Shown here in pieces: positions 17,167 through 25,243 of a stretch of DNA of 40,983 nt (positions within the stretch are counted from its first letter, which is position 1; each line of letters begins with the position of its first letter). Position numbers and translations under genes: made by a program. The DNA comes from an uncultured Clostridia bacterium (GTDB lineage Bacteria; Bacillota; Clostridia; Christensenellales; UBA1242), in assembly GCA_947584415.1 (NCBI GenBank), contig CANPWN010000006.1, positions 1-40,983 of the forward strand, given 5' to 3'. Below the pieces are notes generated by a model. The model was given only the letters and a program-made list of their open reading frames with translations. It did not search any database and was not told the DNA's origin.

Positions 17167-19590
17167 TCATTTTTTTATGATTAAATTTAATATTTTGCCT
17201 GGAATATAAATTGTTTTTATCACTTCGCCGGTCAAAATTGATTGATGAGAGGCTTTTATTATCTCCATGACCGTCTGCTCCGTTGCCTCGTTTGGCACGG
17301 AGATAACCTTGGCAAGTTTGCCGTTGATTTGAACAGGCAAGGACACAACATCCTCTACCAAATATTTTTCATCATATTTTGGCCAAGTTTCTGTTAAAAT
17401 GTCGCCTTTAAAGACTTTTTCATACATCTCAGAAGTTATGTGCGGTGCAAGAGGGTTTAAAAGCACCAAAAAGGCTTTGAGTTCATCCAAAGTGATAAAC
17501 TTGTCGTCCTTAATTTTTTTCATAAATATCATGAGGGCGGAAATTGCGGTGTTAAGGTGCAAATTTTCATAGTCCTCTCCCACCTTTTTTATAAGGCGGT
17601 TTAAGGCAAAAATATGCTCTTTGCTTATCCCCTCGCCTTTTATCATATCTTGCAGCGACCAAACTTTGTCCAAAAACGAGGTTATTCCTGTTATACCCTG
17701 ATATGTCCATGGGGTGTTATCCTCATAGCCACCAAGGAAATGCACATGCATCCTGGCAACATCTGCGCCATATTTGTCAATGACTTCCATTGTGGAAACA
17801 CCATTTTTTGAACTTTTGCTCATCTTTTTGCCCTGGTCATCAAGAATAAGACCACTGCCCATTTTCCTAATAAACGGGTCACGAGTTGGGACAGCGCCAA
17901 TTTCATACAGGAAATTTTGCCAGAAGAAAGCATACAAAACATGGCGGGTGATATGCTCGGTGCCACCCGTGTAACAATCCACACTTCCCCAATATTTGAG
18001 TTTTTCATAGTCGGCAAGCGCGCTATCATTGTGCGGGTCGGTGTATCTGAGCCAATACCAACTTGAACCCGCCCAGTTTGGCATTGTGTCGGTCTCGCGT
18101 TTGGCGTCTCTGCCACACTGCGGGCATTTGCAGTTGACCCAATCTTTTATCTTTGCAAGCGGGCTATCACCATTTAATGATGGATTGTAATCATTTGTGC
18201 GAGGGAGCAGAACAGGCAAGTCTTTTTCAGGGACAGGCACAACTCCACAATGCGGACAAAAGATGACTGGGAATGGTTCTCCCCAATATCTTTGACGGTT
18301 AAATGACCAGTCCTGCATTTGATAATTTGTCACTTTTTCGCCAAGCCCAAGTTTTTCAACCTTTTCAATAATCTTTGGCTTTGCCTCTTTGACTGGCATG
18401 CCAGAAAATTCTGCCGAATTCAAAAGTTTGCTGTTGTTTGCAAGATATTCGCCCTTTTCGACTGCCTGTTTGGAGACATCGCCTTCTAAAACTTGTATAA
18501 GTGGAATATTGAATTTTTCAGCAAATTCATAGTCACGCTGGTCATGAGTTGGCACTGCCATAACAGCGCCTGTGCCATAGCCGTTAAGCACAAAATCCGC
18601 TGCATAAACAGGAATTTTGCGGCCAGTCAAAGGATTGACGGCATAAATGCCTTTGATTTCACAACCTGTTTTCTCTTTTTGGTCAGATTTTCGGTCAAAT
18701 TCACTTCTAAGTTCGGTTTTTTTGCGGTATGCAAGCACTTCATCAAGATTGGTAATGTGCGTTTTTAATGTGTCAATTATCTTATTTTCTGGCGCTACTG
18801 CCATGAAAGTGACACCATAGATGGTTTCAATACAGGTCGTGAAAATTTCAAGGTTTGAAAGGTCTTTGCCATTTTTGTCCTCAAGTTTAAATTTGACTTT
18901 CATGCCCTCGCTTTTGCCTATCCAATTTCGCTGCGATTGTTTGAGATTTTCAGCCATTTGAACGCGGTCAACATTTTGAAGCAGTTTTTCGGAATATTCT
19001 TTCATTTTGAGATACCAAACATTGCGCTCTTTTTGGATAACCTCTCCACCACATCTGTCACATTTTCCGCCCTGACTGTCCTCGTTGGATAGAGTTGTTT
19101 TACAGTTTGGACAATAGTTGACAAAGCCGCGTTGTTTGTAGGCTTTACCATGCTTTAAAAGTTGCAAAAATATCCACTGCGTCCATTTGTAATAATCTGG
19201 GTCTGATGTGCAAAAACTTCTGTCCCAATCAAACGACAGGCCAATTGCTTTGAACTGCTCTTTAAATTTTTTCATGCCGTTTTTGACAAATTCTCGTGGG
19301 TCAGTGCCGGTTTTGAGCGCCGCATTTTCTGCTGGCAAACCAAAAGCATCTCCACCTATTGGGAAAAGCACATTATAGCCGCAAAAACGCTTGTAACGGG
19401 CAAGCACATCCGCAGGTATTGTGCCTTTTAAGTGACCGAGATGTAGGTTGCCGCCACTGACATTTGGAAATTCATATAAAACATAATATTTCGGCTTGGT
19501 AGGGTGAAAATCTATTGCCTTAAAAGGCTTTGTTTTATCCCACTTTTCTTGCCACTTTTTTTCAACTTCTTTAAAATTGTATTCGCCCAT
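17167..19590 (-). CDS. leuS: Leucyl-tRNA synthetase
   Basis: Class I synthetase that charges tRNA-Leu. From the ATG at 19590 it has 807 residues, the usual bacterial length. The signature HLGH is at residues 50-53 and KMSKS at 589-593. Zinc-type cysteine pairs occur in YCPNC...CDRC and in FCPHC and CPQC. The CP1 editing domain lies in between, with the tryptophan-rich AGSSWYWLRYTDPHN block after it. The frame is open further upstream, but the start is set by AAGGTGAT just before the ATG and by homology. A TTGACA-18-TATACT promoter lies at 19615-19644. Confidence 0.97.
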   Translation of the reverse strand: MGEYNFKEVEKKWQEKWDKTKPFKAIDFHPTKPKYYVLYEFPNVSGGNLHLGHLKGTIPADVLARYKRFCGYNVLFPIGGDAFGLPAENAALKTGTDPREFVKNGMKKFKEQFKAIGLSFDWDRSFCTSDPDYYKWTQWIFLQLLKHGKAYKQRGFVNYCPNCKTTLSNEDSQGGKCDRCGGEVIQKERNVWYLKMKEYSEKLLQNVDRVQMAENLKQSQRNWIGKSEGMKVKFKLEDKNGKDLSNLEIFTTCIETIYGVTFMAVAPENKIIDTLKTHITNLDEVLAYRKKTELRSEFDRKSDQKEKTGCEIKGIYAVNPLTGRKIPVYAADFVLNGYGTGAVMAVPTHDQRDYEFAEKFNIPLIQVLEGDVSKQAVEKGEYLANNSKLLNSAEFSGMPVKEAKPKIIEKVEKLGLGEKVTNYQMQDWSFNRQRYWGEPFPVIFCPHCGVVPVPEKDLPVLLPRTNDYNPSLNGDSPLAKIKDWVNCKCPQCGRDAKRETDTMPNWAGSSWYWLRYTDPHNDSALADYEKLKYWGSVDCYTGGTEHITRHVLYAFFWQNFLYEIGAVPTRDPFIRKMGSGLILDDQGKKMSKSSKNGVSTMEVIDKYGADVARMHVHFLGGYEDNTPWTYQGITGITSFLDKVWSLQDMIKGEGISKEHIFALNRLIKKVGEDYENLHLNTAISALMIFMKKIKDDKFITLDELKAFLVLLNPLAPHITSEMYEKVFKGDILTETWPKYDEKYLVEDVVSLPVQINGKLAKVISVPNEATEQTVMEIIKASHQSILTGEVIKTIYIPGKILNLIIKK

Positions 19591-19614
19591 AAAATCACCT
19601 TTTTTAACCCTCAA

Positions 19615-19644
19615 AGTATACACTTTTTGTGGATAGTCTGTCAA
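19615..19644 (-). promoter_or_regulatory. Promoter of leuS
   Basis: Minus strand TTGACA, an 18-nt spacer and TATACT with a preceding TG. I saw no clear T-box motif in the short leader that follows. Confidence 0.65.
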
Positions 19645-19680
19645 CAAAATAAATTTTCTTTTCAAAAGAGGCAAAAAGTG

Positions 19681-19709
19681 TTGACAAAAGATGAGAAAAT
19701 GGATATAAT
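19681..19709 (+). promoter_or_regulatory. Promoter of the rplJ-rplL operon
   Basis: Exact consensus TTGACA, 17-nt spacer, TATAAT. Transcription should start near 19716. Confidence 0.9.
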
Positions 19710-19727
19710 AGCAAAGTCTAAAATAAA

Positions 19728-19842
19728 TCTTCCTAAGACAGCAAGTGTGAAAGCGTAAAGCCAGTGGCTGCTTGCCGAGGAAAATGTGATAAGCGAATTT
19801 TGTTCTCTTGCACCTTTTCTTTGGCCGCAAGAGATTTTTTTT
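19728..19842 (+). ncRNA. Ribosomal protein L10 leader
   Basis: The 5' leader of rplJ carries the conserved L10-binding core, with TAAGACAGCAAGTGTGAAAG on one side and CTGCTTGCCGAGG on the other (about 19734-19780). From family knowledge, L10 or the L10-L12 complex binds this element and represses its own operon. A terminator hairpin follows directly. Confidence 0.85.
19805..19842 (+). terminator. Attenuator of the L10 leader
   Basis: CTCTTGC (19805-19811) pairs with GCAAGAG (19827-19833), followed by a run of eight T. It lies between the L10-binding core and rplJ, so it can stop transcription before the genes. Confidence 0.8.
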
Positions 19843-19879
19843 GGATTGCAAAACAAAAATCTATTAAAAAGGAGGAATC

Positions 19880-20395
19880 ATGAGTGCTAATTTTGAAGCA
19901 AAAAAAGTGGTAGTTGAAGAAATCAAAGAAAAACTCTCTCGTGCAAAATCTGTGACTTTCGTTGATTACCGCGGACTTACTGTTGAAGAAGACACGAAGA
20001 TGCGTAAAGAATTCCGTGAAAACGGTGCTGAATACAAAGTGTATAAAAACAGATTAATGCTCCTTGCACTTAACGAACTCGGAATAAAAGGTGCCGAAAA
20101 ATACCTTGAAGGCACAAGTGCCGTTGTTTTTGGTTATAATGACGAAGTAACTCAGGCAAAAATTGTTTGCGACTATGTTGAAAAAACCAAGAAACTCAGT
20201 ATCAAATTTGGTTTACTTAATGGTCAGAGCGTTGAAAGCAAGGAAATTGAAGCGCTTGCCAAACTTCCAACAAAGGATGTTTTGGTGGCAAAACTTCTTG
20301 GAACTCTTCTTGGTCCTATCAGTGGGCTTGCTAGAGTTCTTAACGCCCCTACTCAGGGACTTGCAATTGCCCTCAATGCAATTGCTACAAAATAA
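19880..20395 (+). CDS. rplJ: 50S ribosomal protein L10
   Basis: Stalk-base protein that binds 23S rRNA and anchors L7/L12 dimers. It has 171 residues, with the typical [30 protein letters not shown] start, [13 protein letters not shown], and the C-terminal helix [21 protein letters not shown] that binds L12. AAGGAGG precedes the ATG. rplL follows after 23 nt. Confidence 0.97.
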   Translation: MSANFEAKKVVVEEIKEKLSRAKSVTFVDYRGLTVEEDTKMRKEFRENGAEYKVYKNRLMLLALNELGIKGAEKYLEGTSAVVFGYNDEVTQAKIVCDYVEKTKKLSIKFGLLNGQSVESKEIEALAKLPTKDVLVAKLLGTLLGPISGLARVLNAPTQGLAIALNAIATK

Positions 20396-20418
20396 TTTTA
20401 AAATTGGAGGAATTAAAA

Positions 20419-20799
20419 ATGGCTAATATTGCAAATCTTGTTGAAGAAATCAAAAAACTTACTATTGTTGAAGTAAGCGAACTTGTAAAAGCTCTTGAAG
20501 AAGAGTTTGGCGTGAGCGCAGCTGCTCCTGTTGCTATTGCTGCTACTCCTGCCGCTGGTGCTGCTCCTGCAGCCGCTGCTGAAGAAAAAACAGAATTTAA
20601 TGTTGTGCTTAAAGAAGTTGGCGCAAACAAAATTGCTGTTATCAAAGCAGTTAGAGAAATCACAGGTCTTGGCCTTAGCGAAGCAAAAGCCCTTGTTGAT
20701 GGTGCTCCAAGCACAATCAAAGAAAATGTTGCAACCGCTGAAGCGAAAGAAATGGAAGCTAAGCTCAAAGAAGCTGGCGCAACTTGCGAACTTAAGTAA
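20419..20799 (+). CDS. rplL: 50S ribosomal protein L7/L12
   Basis: Stalk protein that recruits translational GTPases; 126 residues. An N-terminal dimerisation helix is followed by an Ala/Pro hinge (about residues 38-56) and the globular domain with [39 protein letters not shown]. The ATG at 20419 is selected by GGAGG nine bases upstream; an earlier in-frame start at 20404 would overlap it. Confidence 0.97.
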   Translation: MANIANLVEEIKKLTIVEVSELVKALEEEFGVSAAAPVAIAATPAAGAAPAAAAEEKTEFNVVLKEVGANKIAVIKAVREITGLGLSEAKALVDGAPSTIKENVATAEAKEMEAKLKEAGATCELK

Positions 20800-20827
20800 T
20801 CAAATTAAAAAAAGATTTTTGTTTTGT

Positions 20828-20861
20828 AAAAAAAATGGCTTTTCAAGAAGCCATTTTTTTT
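20828..20861. terminator. Bidirectional terminator overlapping the end of the converging gene
   Basis: AATGGCTT, loop TTCAAG, AAGCCATT, flanked by A- and T-runs. It ends rplJ-rplL. It also contains the last codons and stop (20843-20845) of the minus-strand secreted protein gene. Confidence 0.85.
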
Positions 20862-22969
20862 GCCCATGCTTGCATATCAAAAGTAGGAAGTTTGTTTCCA
20901 ACTGTAAGAAATTGGCGAAGTTGCGGCAGGCCACCATTCAACCTGTCTGTTTGACACCAACGCGAATTTGTGAAAGTTGGAGAAATAATCCTTAGGCCCG
21001 TGCTGTCACTTATGTAAACCCCTGTTGTCGTCAAAGAACCACTTGTCGGCCAACTGATTGTTCCGTTTGAAACAAAAGCACAGTCTGTTGCGGAAAAAGT
21101 TGTCAGGCTACCGAGATAAGTAGCGACCAAATTGCCCGTTATATTAATGTATGTGTTAACAAATGTGGCCGAACTGTTTTTTGGGGCCGAAGCTATCAAC
21201 CTGCATGCATTTGTCCCATTAATTAAGCATCCGTTAAATGTTAAATTTGCATTATTTAAATTTGCAATGCCAGTTTTTATCTGAGGCGCTACAACAATCA
21301 AATCGTTAAATGTTGCAGTGGAATTAGTAAAGTCTCTTGCAAAAAGCATTGTTATATTGTTCGTTGCATATATTTGAAGATTAGAAACTTCAATATCACC
21401 TTGAACTAATGTAAACATAGTGAAAGCTCCCACAAATGGGTCAACAAATTTACCTTCTGCTATGACATTTGAGATTTTAACATCTCCAATAACCTGTCTT
21501 ATCAACACGCCACCATGTCCATTAAAATTCAAATGCAAATTTTGCAAAGTGAAGTTTGTTGCTTTAGAAAACAAAGAGGTGCTGTCATAAATGCTGTGCC
21601 CCTGACCATCAAACGTGCCTGTCATTGAACTAATGGCAAAATTTTGACCGGTCATGTCAATGTCATTATCAAGCAAGAATTTGTCCGTAGATTTAAATTC
21701 GCCACCTGCGTTTGAGAAATCTGCCATTGCCTTAATGCCGGTGTAATCAGAAATATGATACGAGCCGTCACTTGCCTTGTAAATGCCAGGATATGATGAA
21801 ATGCCATCATCAAAAGAGGCTTGTGATGATTTTGTTCTGATTAAAGTCATTGACGGACGAAAACCTGTGGTCAAATTGTCAACACTAATACTGCTGTCAT
21901 ATGTAGCGGGACAAATCCGTATGCCCTTTTCTGAGTTGTTGGTGGCAGAGCTCGTCCAATACCAACATGCGTAGACACGATAATCTGTGGGAAAAGCCGA
22001 AGACATATTCATATAAGAATTATTCGATAAAGCAAAATCTGATGGCGAGGCATATCTTGAATTTCTATTATATGGCCCACGATGTGTGCTAAGATAATAT
22101 TTGCCTTCCTTGTCGTCAGAAGCAGTGGGGGAAAATATCGCCATTTGGCCAGATGTCAAAAGCCAAACATAATCTGTTGTTGATGAGCCTGTGTCTGCGG
22201 TTTCCTCAGTCACATTGTTTTCGATTGTCTTGGGTTTTACAATGCTTCCTGCCGATTTTAAATTGGATTTTTCATAAAATTCGCCATTGGAAAAAGTGCG
22301 AATAAATGAGTTTTCCCAATTATTGCCGTCAGAAAGATTTGCGTTAAAGCAAATGTTGGCTGTAAGCACAATATCTGAAATAACAATCACTTCCTGCTCG
22401 TCAAATGGATTTTTGCCATCTATTATCCACCACTTAATTGGTTCAACAACAAACCATCTTGCCTGTCCACTTTTTCCCACACTTGTTCCATCTTTAAAAG
22501 TGTAAGATGTTTTGTCTATTTTTTGATTCCCTTGAACATATTTCTTTCCGTCATAACTATATTCCGTCCATGTTAGGCCATTTATATTATATACTTTACC
22601 TGTAGTTTTGGCAGAACCAGATGAGACAGCAGAATTTAAAGTCTCTTCCATTGATGTCCCAACAAAAGTTTGCGGCCATTCACCTAACGTCGTAGAGTAA
22701 TAAACGTGTCCATTTAGAGTCTCTTCTTCCCATTTGATTTTGTCATCCCAGGAAATGGTCGTTGGCCAGCCTGCCGCTGTGATTGTGGATAGAGTGGAAG
22801 AACTTGCAAAAAGATTTGAGATGTTTGGAAAACAGAAAAGGGACAAAACAAAAGCCAAGGCTAATGAAAAAATTGTTTTCAAAAGGCTTGGCTTATTTTG
22901 AAAATGTGGATAACTTTTAGTTAAGCAGTAAGGCTGCCCCCCCCCCCGGTGGGTAACAAAATGTTGCAT
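20843..22969 (-). CDS. Large secreted protein, DUF6273-like, with an 11-G tract at its 5' end
   Basis: A 708-residue predicted exported protein. The ATG at 22969 has GAGGG upstream. The first 30 codons contain eleven consecutive G (plus strand C at 22937-22947, encoding Arg-Gly-Gly-Gly). A signal peptide follows (KTIFSLALAFVLSLFCFPNISNLFASS). Residues about 75-390 resemble DUF6273: YYSTTLGEWPQTFVG, WFVVEPIKWWIIDG, VIVISDIVLTANICFN, VWLLTSGQMAIF and VYACWYWTSSA. Around residue 420 the motif FLLDNDIDMTGQ and GTFDGQGHSIYD starts a beta-helix-like repeat region seen in many clostridial surface proteins. The C-terminus ends in another short Trp-containing block. Slippage in the G tract would switch the protein off. 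I saw no sortase or S-layer anchor. Confidence 0.75.
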   Translation of the reverse strand: MQHFVTHRGGGQPYCLTKSYPHFQNKPSLLKTIFSLALAFVLSLFCFPNISNLFASSSTLSTITAAGWPTTISWDDKIKWEEETLNGHVYYSTTLGEWPQTFVGTSMEETLNSAVSSGSAKTTGKVYNINGLTWTEYSYDGKKYVQGNQKIDKTSYTFKDGTSVGKSGQARWFVVEPIKWWIIDGKNPFDEQEVIVISDIVLTANICFNANLSDGNNWENSFIRTFSNGEFYEKSNLKSAGSIVKPKTIENNVTEETADTGSSTTDYVWLLTSGQMAIFSPTASDDKEGKYYLSTHRGPYNRNSRYASPSDFALSNNSYMNMSSAFPTDYRVYACWYWTSSATNNSEKGIRICPATYDSSISVDNLTTGFRPSMTLIRTKSSQASFDDGISSYPGIYKASDGSYHISDYTGIKAMADFSNAGGEFKSTDKFLLDNDIDMTGQNFAISSMTGTFDGQGHSIYDSTSLFSKATNFTLQNLHLNFNGHGGVLIRQVIGDVKISNVIAEGKFVDPFVGAFTMFTLVQGDIEVSNLQIYATNNITMLFARDFTNSTATFNDLIVVAPQIKTGIANLNNANLTFNGCLINGTNACRLIASAPKNSSATFVNTYINITGNLVATYLGSLTTFSATDCAFVSNGTISWPTSGSLTTTGVYISDSTGLRIISPTFTNSRWCQTDRLNGGLPQLRQFLTVGNKLPTFDMQAWAKKMAS
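22937..22947 (-). repeat. Homopolymeric G(11) tract inside a coding region
   Basis: Eleven consecutive C on the plus strand (G on the coding strand), within codons 8-12 of the secreted protein. It is a striking outlier in such AT-rich DNA. At 11 G the frame is open. Confidence 0.9.
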
Positions 22970-23091
22970 ACTTCCCTCGCTTGGGATATCACTTGTGTGG
23001 ATATCTTATATTTATAGTATAAACATTTTTATATAAAAAACAAAGCGAAACTATATAAAAACTAAAAATAGACTTTATTTAAATAACAAAG

Positions 23092-23122
23092 TGATAAAAA
23101 CTTGTTGATAAAGTTTTTATCA
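23092..23122. repeat. 12-bp inverted repeat upstream of the secreted protein gene
   Basis: TGATAAAAACTT (23092-23103) and AAGTTTTTATCA (23111-23122) form perfect arms around a 7-nt centre. It has no U-run, lies between a terminator and the gene at 22969, and could be an operator or RNA hairpin. A possible TTGTTT-16-TATACT promoter lies closer to the gene. Confidence 0.5.
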
Positions 23123-23150
23123 AAAACAAACGGTGGAGATAAAAAAAATA

Positions 23151-23180
23151 AAAAAAGAAGGCGCTAACGCCTTCTTTTTT
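23151..23180 (-). terminator. Terminator of the coiled-coil protein gene
   Basis: AAAAAAGAAGGCG, loop CTAA, CGCCTTCTTTTTT. Its position just past the stop at 23186 and the U-run on the minus strand fit. Confidence 0.85.
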
Positions 23181-23185
23181 TGGAA

Positions 23186-24289
23186 TTATTCTTCATCTAT
23201 GTTTTTAAGGGCTTCTTGAATTTCAAGGATGTCTGCACGAAGTTGCTCGTTTTGAGCCTTCAAAATGTAATACATCTTTTCAAGAACTGGGAACCTTTCT
23301 TTGTTATTTTCCATAACTTCACGGCAGTGTTGAACTGAAAGTTTAAGTCCATCAAGAAGGTCAAGTTCTTCAGCAAGTTTCTTTGCTTTTTCTTCATCAA
23401 TGTCCTCATAGTTGTTTACACCATAAAGGATAACTTTCTGTTTTGCAACAATTGCTTCTTTTCTGCGAAGTTTCTTTTCATCATTGGCAAGAGTTTTGTT
23501 AACTTTTGCAAGTGGAAGATATTCTCTCTTGCATGCCTTAAATTCTTTTTCATTGTCACGAAGTCTTGCTTCAAGTTCAGCAAGGTCAGCAAGATATGCG
23601 TCCTTTGATTTAACAGGTTGAACTGCAACTTCGCCCGCTTCATGTGCTTTTGCAATTTGCTCTTCAAGGGCAGCTGCTCTGGCTCTTTCGTCTTCAAGTG
23701 CTTTTCTTGCCGCTTCAAGTTCTTCACGAAGTCTTGCTTCCTCTTCGCTTTCTTTAACTTCAACAGTTTCCTCTTCTTCGAGCTTTTCAACAACCTGCTC
23801 AACTTCTTGGTCAGGTTCTTCTTCCTCTTCTTCTTCCTCTTCCTCGTCTTCTTCAGCAGCAAACTGTTCCTGCATACGCTTCAAAATTTCAGCCTTTCTT
23901 CTTTCAAGAGCAGCACGAGCCTCTGCAAGACGCTCTTCTTCTGTTGGCTCTTTTACTTCTTCCTTTACTTCTTCTTTTACTTCTGCTGGGTTGTATTGCT
24001 CTGCTTCAACAACTGGCTCAGCAGGTTGTGGCTCTTCAGGTTCACTTTCACGAGCAAGAATTGCCATAACTTCTGGGTCTTCCTTAAGTTCTTCTTGAAC
24101 TTCCTCTGGAAGACGACTCACCTTTCTTACAAAGCGTTTTTCAGAATCTTTCTTTCTTGTTTTGATTCTTTCCTCTTCACCCTTTGGGTCTACAATCGAA
24201 ATGAGAAGGTCGCCAAGGAAGAAAATGAGGAAGCCTCCGGCGATGATGATTCCCAGCACGATTACAACATTAAGAATAACTGTTCCCAT
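23186..24289 (-). CDS. Membrane-anchored acidic coiled-coil protein
   Basis: A 367-residue protein I do not recognise by name. One N-terminal helix (about residues 4-32) ends in a basic/acidic stretch. A Pro/Glu-rich spacer (about 80-115) is followed by a long charged helix, and a run of about ten Glu lies near residue 155. Heptad-like coiled coil spans about 175-215 (EEEARLREELEAARKALEDERARAAALEEQIAKA). A second helical domain spans about 230-365. The layout recalls proteins that tether cytoplasmic assemblies to the membrane, but that is inference from shape only. It has AGAGGTAA before the ATG. The tmRNA gene is just upstream. Confidence 0.75.
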   Translation of the reverse strand: MGTVILNVVIVLGIIIAGGFLIFFLGDLLISIVDPKGEEERIKTRKKDSEKRFVRKVSRLPEEVQEELKEDPEVMAILARESEPEEPQPAEPVVEAEQYNPAEVKEEVKEEVKEPTEEERLAEARAALERRKAEILKRMQEQFAAEEDEEEEEEEEEEPDQEVEQVVEKLEEEETVEVKESEEEARLREELEAARKALEDERARAAALEEQIAKAHEAGEVAVQPVKSKDAYLADLAELEARLRDNEKEFKACKREYLPLAKVNKTLANDEKKLRRKEAIVAKQKVILYGVNNYEDIDEEKAKKLAEELDLLDGLKLSVQHCREVMENNKERFPVLEKMYYILKAQNEQLRADILEIQEALKNIDEE

Positions 24290-24323
24290 ACTATTACCTC
24301 TTTTTTTATTTTTTTTGTTTAAT

Positions 24324-24339
24324 CAAGACTTTCGTCTTG
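24324..24339 (-). other. Tetraloop hairpin downstream of tmRNA
   Basis: CAAGAC, GAAA loop, GTCTTG on the minus strand, 14 nt after the CCA end. It lacks a U-run, so it may be a processing or stability element rather than an intrinsic terminator. Confidence 0.45.
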
Positions 24340-24352
24340 GAAAAACCATTTT

Positions 24353-24703
24353 TGGTGGAGACGGTGGGAATTGAACCCACGTCCGAAGATGGACCTAAAA
24401 AGTTTTTCTCCGTGTGCAGTTTGTGTTCCCTTTCAGCAAGCACTATTCACAAACAAACTGTGCTTGCCAAGCCTTTTATTTTAAGAAATCAAGTTTAAAG
24501 GCATAACTTGTTTTCTTCCCGTTTTATTTTAACATCCTGCACTTGCAAACGGAAACTCTATGCATTGGATGGGCATTTAAGCCGCGGCTTTAACAGCCTG
24601 AAGTCTATTATCTGCGTTTAATTTTTTGGCTGGTTTAAGGTCCTCGCCTTGACCACACGCTTTACGCTTCTCTTTCCATCCCCGTCGAAGCCTTAACGCC
24701 CCC
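24353..24703 (-). ncRNA. ssrA: Transfer-messenger RNA
   Basis: One-piece tmRNA that rescues stalled ribosomes and tags the nascent protein. The 5' end GGGGGCG pairs with CGTCTCC before the 3' ACCA, giving a 7-bp acceptor stem with two G-U pairs. GGCTTCGACGGGG follows the 5' end, and GTGGGTTCAATTCCCAC forms the T-arm. The tag frame reads GCA...GCT TAA at 24615-24577, encoding ADNRLQAVKAAA. The mature 5' end lies inside the last codons of smpB (11-nt overlap). Confidence 0.93.
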
Positions 24704-25154
24704 TCTGTTTCAAGAACCGATCAACTTCTTTCTTATTGACCTTTTCCTTCATTGCCTCACGCTTGTCATGAAGCATTTTGCCTTTTGCCAAAGCAACCTC
24801 AACCTTCACCTTTCCTTTTGAAAAGTAAACTTTGGTTGCCATGAGCGTGTAGCCTTTTTCTTTGACTTTGCGCTCAAGTTTTTCAATTTCAGCTTTGTGC
24901 ATCAGAAGTTTGCGTTCTCGCCGCTCGTCCGGAACAAATGAGGAAGTGTTTTCAAATGTTTTGATATAAGCGTTTTTCAAGAAAATTTCGCCATTTTTAA
25001 TGTGGATGAAACTTTCTGCAAGGCTCATACCATTTGTTCTGAGTGATTTAACTTCACTGCCTTCCAAAACTATTCCGGCCTCAACTTGCTGCGAAATGAA
25101 ATAATTGTGAAACGCTTTCTTGTTGGAAGCAATCAACTTTATTTCGTTATTCAT
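24693..25154 (-). CDS. smpB: tmRNA-binding protein SmpB
   Basis: Partner of tmRNA in trans-translation; 153 residues. Its hallmarks are NKKAFHNYFISQQVEAGIVLEGSEVKSLR, the central barrel, YTLMATKVYFSKGKVKVEVALAKGK and the basic tail KEVDRFLKQRGR. The ATG follows AAAGGTGATAT. Its last codons and stop overlap the 5' end of the tmRNA, so a nucleolytic cut that matures tmRNA from a shared transcript would remove the smpB stop codon. Confidence 0.97.
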   Translation of the reverse strand: MNNEIKLIASNKKAFHNYFISQQVEAGIVLEGSEVKSLRTNGMSLAESFIHIKNGEIFLKNAYIKTFENTSSFVPDERRERKLLMHKAEIEKLERKVKEKGYTLMATKVYFSKGKVKVEVALAKGKMLHDKREAMKEKVNKKEVDRFLKQRGR

Positions 25155-25243
25155 TATATCACCTTTCTCAAACTATTTCAAGACCCTTTTTTAATTTTTT
25201 TTCAATAATTAGCACTTTTTTGCACTTTTTTTTGATTTTTTCT

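Noticed and set aside
19591..19614. T-box riboswitch for leuS
   Set aside because: The leader between promoter and start is far too short for a T-box and lacks its conserved motif.
23618..24322. Phe/Leu-rich open frame on the plus strand
   Set aside because: It is the antisense of Glu/Lys-rich coiled-coil codons; composition explains it.
24353..24400. A tRNA gene suggested by the T-arm-like sequence
   Set aside because: The T-arm and CCA end belong to tmRNA; no anticodon arm is present nearby.
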